Shown here: in pieces, positions 58,331-64,000 of the stretch
How positions within the stretch are numbered: the first letter of the stretch is position 1
Layout of the letters: every line of letters starts with the position of its first letter
DNA from: Bradyrhizobium sp. KBS0727
GTDB lineage: Bacteria > Pseudomonadota > Alphaproteobacteria > Rhizobiales > Xanthobacteraceae
Length of the DNA stretch: 64,000 nucleotides
Reading direction: 5' to 3'
NCBI RefSeq assembly: GCF_005937885.2
Contig: NZ_CP042176.1
Coordinates: 3,963,501 to 4,027,500 of the forward strand
The notes under the pieces: model-generated
What the model saw: only the letters and a program-made list of their open reading frames with translations
Told to the model about the DNA's origin: nothing
Databases searched by the model: none
Made by a program: the position numbers and the translations under genes

Positions 58331-58510
58331 TGGAACCTCCCGTTTGCTGTTGGCTATCGGGAAGGCATGCCTGTCACAAGAATGCGGCCGGCCTTATCCA
58401 CCGGCTTCATTGTGCAAAGGCGCGCGATCACAATCCTGCAACGCGGTTTCCCAATTCGCGCCCCATTCGCGACCGCCAATGAGGACGGGACGCGAATCAA
58501 CAAAAACGGG

Positions 58511-58684
58511 ATGGCGATGACGGAACAGGAAGAACGGCTCGCGCGCGAGCGGGCGGAAATTGCGGCACGCGTGGCAAGCTTCAAGGAAACCCAGCAGAAA
58601 TTCGAGCGGGAGCGCCAGGAATATTACGCGACCACCCTTGGCAAAGCGTGGAGCGGATTCAACCGTCCCTCGTTCTGGACCTGA
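58511..58684 (+). CDS. Small helical hypothetical protein
   Basis: A 57-residue charged helical protein: MAMTEQEERLARERAEIAAR then VASFKETQQKFERERQEYYA and an aromatic end RPSFWT. Coiled-coil heptads are visible. A hairpin terminator follows 19 bases after the stop. Either ATG (58511 or 58517) fits. Confidence 0.6.
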   Translation: MAMTEQEERLARERAEIAARVASFKETQQKFERERQEYYATTLGKAWSGFNRPSFWT

Positions 58685-58702
58685 GCGGCGCGCGCCACGG
58701 CA

Positions 58703-58731
58703 AAAAGCCCGGAGCACTGCTCCGGGCTTTT
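58703..58731. terminator. Bidirectional rho-independent terminator
   Basis: AAAAGCCCGGAG pairs with CTCCGGGCTTTT (12 bp) with a 5-base loop; A and T runs at both ends serve transcripts from both sides. It separates the convergent 58511 and 58736 genes. Confidence 0.85.
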
Positions 58732-58735
58732 CCGA

Positions 58736-59029
58736 TTACCAGTGGCGATAGTAGCGATGCCGGTAATACGGCCCGCCATAGTAGGCGTAGGGCCCCGGTC
58801 CGTAATAGGCCGGGCCATAATAGGCCGGTCCGTAATAGCGGGGACCGTAGTAGCCGTAGCCGGGTCCATAATAATACTGGCCGTAAGCGCCGGCGACGCC
58901 CGCCGCAATGGCGCCGGCAGCCAGACCGAACGCCAGGCCGGGACCGATGCCGCGCGCCTGTGCCGGCGCAGTGATGGTCGTGGCACCAACGGTGGCGACC
59001 GTCGCCACGATGGCAAGTGCCTTTTTCAT
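58736..59029 (-). CDS. Secreted Gly/Tyr-rich hypothetical protein
   Basis: A 97-residue exported protein: signal MKKALAIVATVATVGATTIT to ARG, a Gly/Ala membrane-like segment (LAFGLAAGAIAAGVAGAYG), then repeats of the type YYGPAYYGPAYYGP and a tail YYRHRYYRHW. AGGAGG lies seven bases before the ATG at 59029. It is related in style to the 35138 protein and common in Bradyrhizobium; perhaps surface-associated. Confidence 0.75.
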   Translation of the reverse strand: MKKALAIVATVATVGATTITAPAQARGIGPGLAFGLAAGAIAAGVAGAYGQYYYGPGYGYYGPRYYGPAYYGPAYYGPGPYAYYGGPYYRHRYYRHW

Positions 59030-59376
59030 ATGCACCTCCTTGCATTGTTCCGACGCGATAACGCCGGTGCTTTGCGATGGTTGCACGCCCCCAAAAGATG
59101 CAGGGAACCGGCAGCGGATGGTGGGCAAAAAAATCTCGAGAAATCTTGAAACGGCTGGAACGTAAACGCGACTTCGGCGTTTTCCTCGCAAGTGCGGCAA
59201 CCTTGCGAGAGGTGAAAGCATGAAAGACCCCGTCGGCATCTTCGGATTCCGGCGGGGTTTTTCATTTCACGTTTTTCATTTCACGACGTTGGCGGAGACG
59301 TGGCCAAGCGAACTACCGCTGCGGCAGCGCGGAACGAATGACGACCTTCGGGATTCTCTCCTCCAGGAGGTAGCCC
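59030..59376. other. Gap with a terminator-like hairpin and no gene
   Basis: 347 bases upstream of two divergently oriented small genes. It holds the hairpin at 59227 but no gene on the plus strand to end there, which may mean a small RNA or a lost gene. A strong ribosome site (CCAGGAGG) introduces the 59377 gene. Confidence 0.4.
59227..59262 (+). terminator. Terminator-like hairpin with T run
   Basis: ACCCCGTCGG pairs with CCGGCGGGGT over 10 bp (one G-T pair), followed by TTTTT. No coding gene precedes it on the plus strand within 200 bases, so it could end a small RNA starting near 59150. Confidence 0.6.
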
Positions 59377-59481
59377 ATGCCGCCATGGATGGAAGTTTTG
59401 CTGAATGTGATCGCCTTTGCCGGATTCATCGGCGTCGCGAAATATCACAAACCTTCAGACGAAAATGCGCCGAAGCGCTAA
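59377..59481 (+). CDS. 34-residue small membrane protein
   Basis: MPPWMEVLLNVIAFAGFIGV then AKYHKPSDENAPKR and a stop. One membrane helix with a positive C terminus. A textbook ribosome site (CCAGGAGGTAGCCC) precedes the ATG. Proteins of this kind are usually missed because of length. Confidence 0.6.
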   Translation: MPPWMEVLLNVIAFAGFIGVAKYHKPSDENAPKR

Positions 59482-59499
59482 GCGCAGCGCGGACCGGCG

Positions 59500-59685
59500 C
59501 TAGTTCGCTTTGTGCGGCTCACCGGCGGTGCGTACCAGCCGGTCGGCCTTGACCAACACGTGCCCGCTTTCCGGTTGCGGCCGGAGCGAGAAGCTGATGA
59601 CGACGAAGGTCAGGCAAAACAGCACGCCGACCACCATCACGCGTCGGTGGGTCGGTTGATCGGCATTGTGGAACGAAGGGACCAT
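59500..59685 (-). CDS. One-helix membrane hypothetical protein
   Basis: A 61-residue protein, MVPSFHNADQPTHRRVMVVG, with one membrane helix (VLFCLTFVVISFSL) and a polar outer tail. GAGGAAAAC lies upstream of the ATG at 59685. Convergent with the 59377 gene. Unknown function. Confidence 0.55.
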   Translation of the reverse strand: MVPSFHNADQPTHRRVMVVGVLFCLTFVVISFSLRPQPESGHVLVKADRLVRTAGEPHKAN

Positions 59686-59953
59686 GGCTGTTTTCCTCAA
59701 GCCCATCCCTACGCCAATCGCAGACACGCACAACGCGAATTGGGTTTTAACCTAACTGAATAGGGTTATTCGGGCTGCCGAAAGGAAGCGTTGACCTAAC
59801 CGATCCAGGCTTTCGGCTATCGCCGCCGCGCTTGGGTTATCCGCAGCAAATCCACAGGGCGGACACAGCATAGGTATCGCGAATTCCTGCGTCGCCGCCT
59901 GCCCTTGCTGCGCAGCAATCCACAGCATTCACAGACACCTCCGCCGCTGCTTC
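59686..59953. other. Gap, nothing recognised
   Basis: About 270 bases with no ribosome-site-led frame. AT-richer near 59740-59770, probable promoter DNA for the minus gene at 59685. Confidence 0.35.
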
Positions 59954-60301
59954 TCAGGCATCGGCAAGGCGCTTCAAGGTTGCGCGGAAACTGAGGCTGC
60001 GACGCCCGACCAGAACCGTGCCGAACACCTCCGCCGCACCTTCGGTGAAGGTCCCCGAAAAACCGCTGGCGACCGCCTCGCCGGCGAACAGCGGACGAAC
60101 GAAGGGGTCGGCAAAACCCGTGTGCTGATCGGTGCTCAACTGACCCTTCCAGGTGCCGTTGCCGACCGTGTAGGAGCCGGTCGACCAGAAGTGCGGCCCT
60201 CCGCCGAGCAGCACGCCGTCACGCAGGATCAGGACGCCGCTGTCGCGCCCCTTCACCCCGTCGAGCATATGCATGTGGATCGAATAGAGCCCGTTCTTCA
60301 T
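59954..60301 (-). CDS. GrlR-like protein
   Basis: A 115-residue protein with the GrlR pattern: MKNGLYSIHMHMLDGVKGRD, GVLILRDGVLLGGGPHFWST and TGSYTVGNGTWKGQLSTDQH. GrlR of enteropathogens is a beta-barrel regulator of type III secretion; rhizobial relatives are numerous, and their role is not known. No type III genes are nearby. A lone gene here. Confidence 0.78.
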   Translation of the reverse strand: MKNGLYSIHMHMLDGVKGRDSGVLILRDGVLLGGGPHFWSTGSYTVGNGTWKGQLSTDQHTGFADPFVRPLFAGEAVASGFSGTFTEGAAEVFGTVLVGRRSLSFRATLKRLADA

Positions 60302-60683
60302 TGCGCACGCTTCCTCGGCCGCAGCCGAGTTTAGCGCAAGGCAACAGGCCAGATCGATGAAAATGCTGATGTCCCGCGTGAAGCGATTTGCCGCAACCTC
60401 GGCTGAGACGGCCCTCCAGACTCCCTTTGTTCTCTTGGAACGAACAGGGGACGCGTTTTCTGGCCCCTCTGCCCGCTTAACAGACCGTTACGCTTGTACG
60501 CTTCCTGCGGCTCCGTCGTGATGGCAACGGCGGCGTTGACCGAAAGCCACCCTGTTGCCTTCGAACGCGCCGGGGCGCCGGAGATTCAAAGGCCCGATAC
60601 GACCTGAACACGAATTCGAGACCGGCACGGTCCGTTCGAACCTTTTGGAGGAATCCGGTACTTATTCTGTGAAAGGTGCTGCC
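60302..60683. other. Gap of 382 bases, no gene
   Basis: Frames are open but none starts with a ribosome site and protein-like content. It contains the leader of the 60684 gene near its right end. Confidence 0.35.
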
Positions 60684-60830
60684 ATGACCCAAGCGGATCA
60701 CTACCGAGACCAGTCCAACCGAGCCAAGCGCCTGGCGAAAGCCGTCAAGGATCCTGAAGCTTCCCAGAAGCTGATCGAGATGGCCGAGGAATTCCGCCTC
60801 TACGCCGAGCGCCTGGAACAGACGCACTGA
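60684..60830 (+). CDS. Small helical hypothetical protein
   Basis: A 48-residue protein MTQADHYRDQSNRAKRLAKA then VKDPEASQKLIEMAEEFRLY and AERLEQTH. Charged, helical; part of a small rhizobial family with a HYRxxAxRxRxLA-type start, as far as I recall. AAGG lies eight bases upstream of the ATG. Confidence 0.65.
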   Translation: MTQADHYRDQSNRAKRLAKAVKDPEASQKLIEMAEEFRLYAERLEQTH

Positions 60831-60973
60831 CGCCGCGCACGGACAACTTGGACAAACAGCTTGTACTGGCGCCCCTTCCCGGCGTCGCCGGCTTCGCAAC
60901 GGGGGTTTAAGCTTCCGTTCACCACGTGTCGTTGAAACCCGCCCGCCGGACAGCGATAGCGCTGCGGGACCGG

Positions 60974-61270
60974 TTATCTTGCAATCTCTTCGGTGCGATA
61001 GATCTTCGTCCCCGACGTTTCGACGATCCGGCCCTTGAGGGATTTCACGAACGCCTTCGATCCCTCGACCGCGAAATGGCTGCGCAACGCGGCCTCATCG
61101 GCCCATTGCTCGTAGAAGAACAATCGCATCGGGTTCTGGCAGTCGACATGCACGTCATGCGAGATGCAGCCGGGCTCCTTGCACGAGCGCTCGACGTGCT
61201 CGATGCAGGAACGAAGCACCTCGTCGAAAGAATCCTCGCGCGCCACAATACTTCCGGTAACCAGAATCAT
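60974..61270 (-). CDS. ABM-domain quinol monooxygenase-like protein
   Basis: A 98-residue ABM (antibiotic biosynthesis monooxygenase) fold protein. From the ATG at 61270: MILVTGSIVAREDSFDEVLR, then HVERSCKEPGCISHDVHVDC and MRLFFYEQWADEAALRSHFA, the YEQWxxxxAxxxHF signature of the family. Members act as small cofactor-free oxygenases or detoxify quinones. Unusual: three cysteines in the mature protein. Confidence 0.85.
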   Translation of the reverse strand: MILVTGSIVAREDSFDEVLRSCIEHVERSCKEPGCISHDVHVDCQNPMRLFFYEQWADEAALRSHFAVEGSKAFVKSLKGRIVETSGTKIYRTEEIAR

Positions 61271-61492
61271 GTCGATGCCCCCTGCTCGCGCGCCGGCCAC
61301 CGCGCACGACGGCACAGACTATCAAAAACAGACCATCAAAACGCGCGACGACTGTTAGTGCGTTAGGCGTGGCACGACTATTGATACCGCGAGCTGCGCG
61401 CCAAAGCAGCTCACGACGGATAATTTCATCCGTGTTCGGGATCACGCTGCCGAAGCGATGCTGCGGCGCGCGTCCGTTCGGTTGGGCAATGT

Positions 61493-61732
61493 TTAGCGCC
61501 GCGCGAAGCGAGGTTTTCGGGGATCCGGCAGGCCGATCGGTGTCAGGTCTCCCAGCGTCCTCCGTTCCCTCACCAAGTCAGCCAGTTCGGTCCGCATGGC
61601 CATCAACCTGGTGGAGCTGCCGGTGCAATCCAGATCGTGGGCGACTTCCTTGCGCATGGCGCCTTCGGTCTCCCGCATTTCCAATCTCAAGGCGCTGATT
61701 TTCTTACGGATTTTATTAACTCTGTTGTCCAT
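61493..61732 (-). CDS. Small helical hypothetical protein
   Basis: A 79-residue protein MDNRVNKIRKKISALRLEMR then ETEGAMRKEVAHDLDCTGSS and a basic tail ending PRKPRFARR. Long helix with charged heptads, likely coiled coil. The ATG at 61732 is at the start of this helix. Unknown function. Confidence 0.6.
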   Translation of the reverse strand: MDNRVNKIRKKISALRLEMRETEGAMRKEVAHDLDCTGSSTRLMAMRTELADLVRERRTLGDLTPIGLPDPRKPRFARR

Positions 61733-61818
61733 GGCGAGACCCCTTGCGGTTGCCCACCATAGAGAACAAATATAGAACATAATTGCAAGTGGCCATTTGG
61801 ACCCCAACGGAGATTCCG

Positions 61819-62004
61819 ATGACGTACGACCGCTATCCCGATCGCCTGCAGGGCCCGATGAGCCGCGGCCAGGCCTCTACCCTTCGGTCCCTTTCGATCG
61901 AGGCTTATCAGCCCAAGCAGTTTTCGGAGGATCTGACGGCCGAGGAAGCCGCCAGACGGATCGACGCCCTCCGGCAGGAAATCGAACTGGCAAACTCGTT
62001 CTGA
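61819..62004 (+). CDS. DUF3072 family protein
   Basis: A 61-residue protein. RLQGPMSRGQASTLRSLSIE, then FSEDLTAEEAARRIDALRQE, matches the DUF3072 pattern (GPMTxxQAxxLxxL ... LTxxEAxxRIDxL). Small, mostly helical; function unknown. GGAG lies seven bases before the ATG. Confidence 0.8.
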   Translation: MTYDRYPDRLQGPMSRGQASTLRSLSIEAYQPKQFSEDLTAEEAARRIDALRQEIELANSF

Positions 62005-62088
62005 CGGCCCTGCTTTGGAGCCGTTACCACGCGCCCATCCCCCGGTTGGGCGCCGGAGTTGTCCATTGGCTAAGCGCTCGCCCCCGCT

Positions 62089-62433
62089 TCAGAGCGGATC
62101 AGCGCCGAACCGATTGGGACCGGCGGTACCGCGCTGGCAAGCCCAGTAGATTAGCACGAGCGTACCGATGATCGTGAACGCGAGCAGCACCCACCAGAAC
62201 GTCCGGTCGATATCGTGGAGGCGGCGAGCGCTGACGGCGAGGCCCGGTAGAAACAGTCCCAGTCCAACAACAGTACCAACAATCCCAAAGCCGAGCGTCG
62301 TATCAATGACATTCGCGACAACGGTCGCGATAATGACAAAGAGCGTCCAGTACCAATATTCGGACCGGCTCGCGCGGCCGCCAAATTGAACGTACTTGCT
62401 AAAGCACGAAGAAATCGCCTCTGCAAAATTCAT
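62089..62433 (-). CDS. DUF805 membrane protein
   Basis: A 114-residue membrane protein of family DUF805, with YVQFGGRASRSEYWYWTLFV at the N terminus and ARRLHDIDRTFWWVLL, the family's conserved RLHDIxRSGWW-like motif. Four helices. The role is unknown. Confidence 0.85.
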   Translation of the reverse strand: MNFAEAISSCFSKYVQFGGRASRSEYWYWTLFVIIATVVANVIDTTLGFGIVGTVVGLGLFLPGLAVSARRLHDIDRTFWWVLLAFTIIGTLVLIYWACQRGTAGPNRFGADPL

Positions 62434-62671
62434 GTAATGCTCCCCCGTGTCCGACGTGAGATTCCAATCGCCGGATTAGGTCACAATACCCCGTGTTATT
62501 CCAGCTTGGCGTTGGCAGCTCCGGACTCCCGAAGTGTTGAATCGCTGAGCAACCCACGGGGCCAAGACGGCACGCAAACCCCTGCCCCCTCGCGCAATTT
62601 GCTGCTATTCATCGCCCCCGTCACGCCGAAATGGCCAACAACCTTGTAACGTTCCCAGGGAGCCAAGAAAC

Positions 62672-63124
62672 ATGCGTTATCTCCACACCATGCTGCGCGT
62701 CCGCAATCTCGATGTCGCGATGAAGTTCTACCGCGACGCGCTGGGGCTGAAGGAAGTGCGCCGGGTCGACAACGACAAGGGCCGCTTCACTTTGGTGTTT
62801 CTGTGCGCCGCCGAGGACGAGGGCCTGTTCAAGGCCGCTCCGCAGAACCGCGGCGCGCCGCTGGTTGAACTCACCTACAACTGGGACGAGGAGAAATACG
62901 GCGAGGACCGCCATTTCGGTCACCTCGCCTATGAGGTCGACGACATCTATGCAACCTGCGACCGACTGATGAAGGCCGGCGTCACCATCAACCGGCCGCC
63001 GCGCGACGGCAACATGGCATTCGTCCGCTCGCCGGATCTTCATTCCATCGAGCTGTTGCAGAAGGGCGAGCCGAAGCCGCCGGCCGAGCCGTGGGCGTCG
63101 ATGCCGAACACCGGTCACTGGTAG
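62672..63124 (+). CDS. gloA: Lactoylglutathione lyase (glyoxalase I)
   Basis: A 150-residue VOC-fold enzyme, converting the methylglyoxal-glutathione hemithioacetal to S-lactoylglutathione. Metal ligands: His in YLHTMLRV, Glu in VELTYNW, His in DRHFGHLAYEV and Glu in SIELLQ. The start MRYLHTMLRVRNLDVAMKFY and the motif KFYRDALGLKEV are typical of GloA. The 71-residue gene three bases downstream probably shares its transcript. Confidence 0.87.
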   Translation: MRYLHTMLRVRNLDVAMKFYRDALGLKEVRRVDNDKGRFTLVFLCAAEDEGLFKAAPQNRGAPLVELTYNWDEEKYGEDRHFGHLAYEVDDIYATCDRLMKAGVTINRPPRDGNMAFVRSPDLHSIELLQKGEPKPPAEPWASMPNTGHW

Positions 63125-63127
63125 ACC

Positions 63128-63343
63128 TTGTACAAATTCTTCGTGCACGTCCGCCATCCGGACTACCGGCTGGTGATCAAGGCAGACGCGCCATTTCCTC
63201 CCGCCACCGATGAAAGCGAATGGCCGCTGACACGCAGCCGCCATTCCGACGACGTTACTGCGGAAGTGCGCGACGCCGTCGATCGCGACGGCTATTCGCT
63301 GTTTCGGATCGGATTGTCGCTCGCGGAAATTCCGAAGCCGTAA
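63128..63343 (+). CDS. Small hypothetical protein after gloA
   Basis: A 71-residue protein beginning MYKFFVHVRHPDYRLVIKAD with a TTG start at 63128, three bases after the gloA stop. Mixed alpha/beta, with DDVTAEVRDAVDRDGYSLF at the C terminus. Probably co-transcribed with gloA. Unknown family. Confidence 0.6.
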   Translation: MYKFFVHVRHPDYRLVIKADAPFPPATDESEWPLTRSRHSDDVTAEVRDAVDRDGYSLFRIGLSLAEIPKP

Positions 63344-63436
63344 AACGCGCGAGCCACGCAGGGATTCCGGTTTCCGCGCAGGAACTGGTTACGGCTTCGC
63401 GCGTTCTCCTCCCGATTGCATTTTGAGGAGGCGATA

Positions 63437-63517
63437 ATGGGAAAAGGAATCCTGCTTTGGTTGTTGGGTGTGCCGATCCCGGTGATCATCCTGCTGTGGT
63501 TGTTCTTCGGCCACTGA
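63437..63517 (+). CDS. 26-residue membrane protein
   Basis: MGKGILLWLLGVPIPVIILL then WLFFGH and a stop: one hydrophobic helix with a Pro kink. GAGGAGG precedes the ATG closely and a terminator follows 29 bases after the stop. It resembles the very small membrane proteins frequent in Bradyrhizobium. Confidence 0.65.
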   Translation: MGKGILLWLLGVPIPVIILLWLFFGH

Positions 63518-63546
63518 GCACCCTAGCCAACTGCATTTTACGAGAG

Positions 63547-63581
63547 ATCAGGCTCCGCGATAACGACGGGCCTGATTTTTT
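63547..63581 (+). terminator. Rho-independent terminator
   Basis: ATCAGGC and GCCTGAT form a 7-bp stem around a 16-base loop, followed by TTTTT. It ends the transcript of the small membrane protein before the GST gene. Confidence 0.75.
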
Positions 63582-63662
63582 GTTGGGCTGCCTCACCTGA
63601 AAGCGCGCTTTTTCACTGATCTTCAGCTATCAACGCCTCAAGAAGATCAAAGGGAGCAACGC

Positions 63663-64000
63663 GTGGCTGACAACAACAAACAACAACTGACCATCTGGGG
63701 CCGGGCCAATTCGGTCAACGTTCAAAAAGTGCTGTGGTGCCTGCGCGAACTCGATCTCGGCTATGACCGGATCGATGCCGGTCTGCATTTCGGCAAGAAC
63801 AACGAGCCGCCCTACCTGGCGATGAATCCGAACGGCCGGGTGCCGACGCTGGTCGACGGCGACTTCGTGCTGTGGGAATCCAATTCGGTGATGCGCTATC
63901 TGTGCATGGCCTATGGCAAAGACTCGGGCAGCGGTTCACCGATCTATCCGAAAGAGCCGAAAGTGCGTGCCAGTGTCGACCGATGGCTCGACTGGACGCT
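63663..64000 (+). CDS. Glutathione S-transferase, N-terminal part (cut by window end)
   Basis: 112 residues are visible from a GTG at 63663 (GGGAG seven bases upstream). The thioredoxin-like domain begins with LTIWGRANSVNVQKVLWCLR; the NSVNVQKV segment holds the family's Asn/Ser-type active residue rather than Tyr or Cys. NPNGRVPTLVDGDFVLWESN is the glutathione-binding cis-Pro and ES motif. The C-terminal helical domain is outside the window. Confidence 0.87.
   Translation, partial: MADNNKQQLTIWGRANSVNVQKVLWCLRELDLGYDRIDAGLHFGKNNEPPYLAMNPNGRVPTLVDGDFVLWESNSVMRYLCMAYGKDSGSGSPIYPKEPKVRASVDRWLDWT

Noticed and set aside
1..64000. CRISPR arrays, rRNA genes, complete insertion sequences, riboswitches
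   Set aside because: No regularly spaced repeats with unique spacers, rRNA signature, transposase frame or recognised riboswitch core was seen by eye. A covariance-model search could still find small structured RNAs.

Overview
The window is GC-rich alphaproteobacterial chromosome, most likely Bradyrhizobium or a close relative in the Nitrobacteraceae. This is inferred from the gene families: OpgC, an NDUFS4-type complex I accessory protein, MXKDX-repeat and DUF6481 proteins, a GrlR-like protein, many tiny secreted or one-helix proteins, and GC-rich palindromic intergenic elements. No rRNA, CRISPR array or complete insertion sequence is visible.

Layout. (1) 1-9.8 kb, all minus strand: an envelope block of alpha-2-macroglobulin, penicillin-binding protein 1C, a GT39-type glycosyltransferase and a cut-off PAP2 phosphatase, closely packed. 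(2) 10.2-16.5 kb: a tRNA-Arg(TCT) followed by a gene-poor zone of remnants (a frameshifted conserved gene, a deleted Flp pilin) and small genes, ending with an RlpA-like barrel protein. (3) 16.6-21.5 kb: a Baeyer-Villiger monooxygenase fused to an HSL-family esterase, then small genes. (4) 22-31.1 kb: a TRAP transporter (dctPQM) converging on a leucine/isovalerate catabolic operon (MCC beta, MCC alpha, HMG-CoA lyase), with divergent TetR and Lrp/AsnC regulators and two similar palindromes in the divergent gap. (5) 31.2-35.4 kb: NDUFS4-like protein, OpgC, a NodU/CmcH-type carbamoyltransferase and a Gly/Tyr-rich secreted protein. (6) 35.6-42.7 kb: two divergent sets, amidohydrolase-cyclase-FAH hydrolase facing an ABC importer with an embedded GntR regulator, probably one uptake-and-degradation unit. 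(7) 43.6-50.1 kb: a compact integrated element in tRNA-Pro(TGG), bounded by perfect 48-bp repeats, with integrase, small regulator-like proteins, SF2 helicase, damaged primase and an orphan nucleotidyltransferase; a remnant of a second AlpA-type gene lies just outside it. (8) 50.3-55.5 kb: an AraC regulator and a DUF3302-HlyD-OMF efflux operon (YibI/YibH-like), then a DUF1254/DUF1214 pseudogene. (9) 55.7-64 kb: housekeeping and small genes (DUF192, double cold-shock protein, Sir2 deacetylase, GrlR-like, ABM, DUF3072, DUF805, glyoxalase I, a truncated GST).

The most noteworthy items are the monooxygenase-esterase fusion, the 6.2-kb tRNA-Pro element with recognisable att and putative arm-type integrase sites, a palindromic repeat translated inside the start of pbpC, and several freshly broken genes. 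All family names come from reading motifs by eye; no database search was run.
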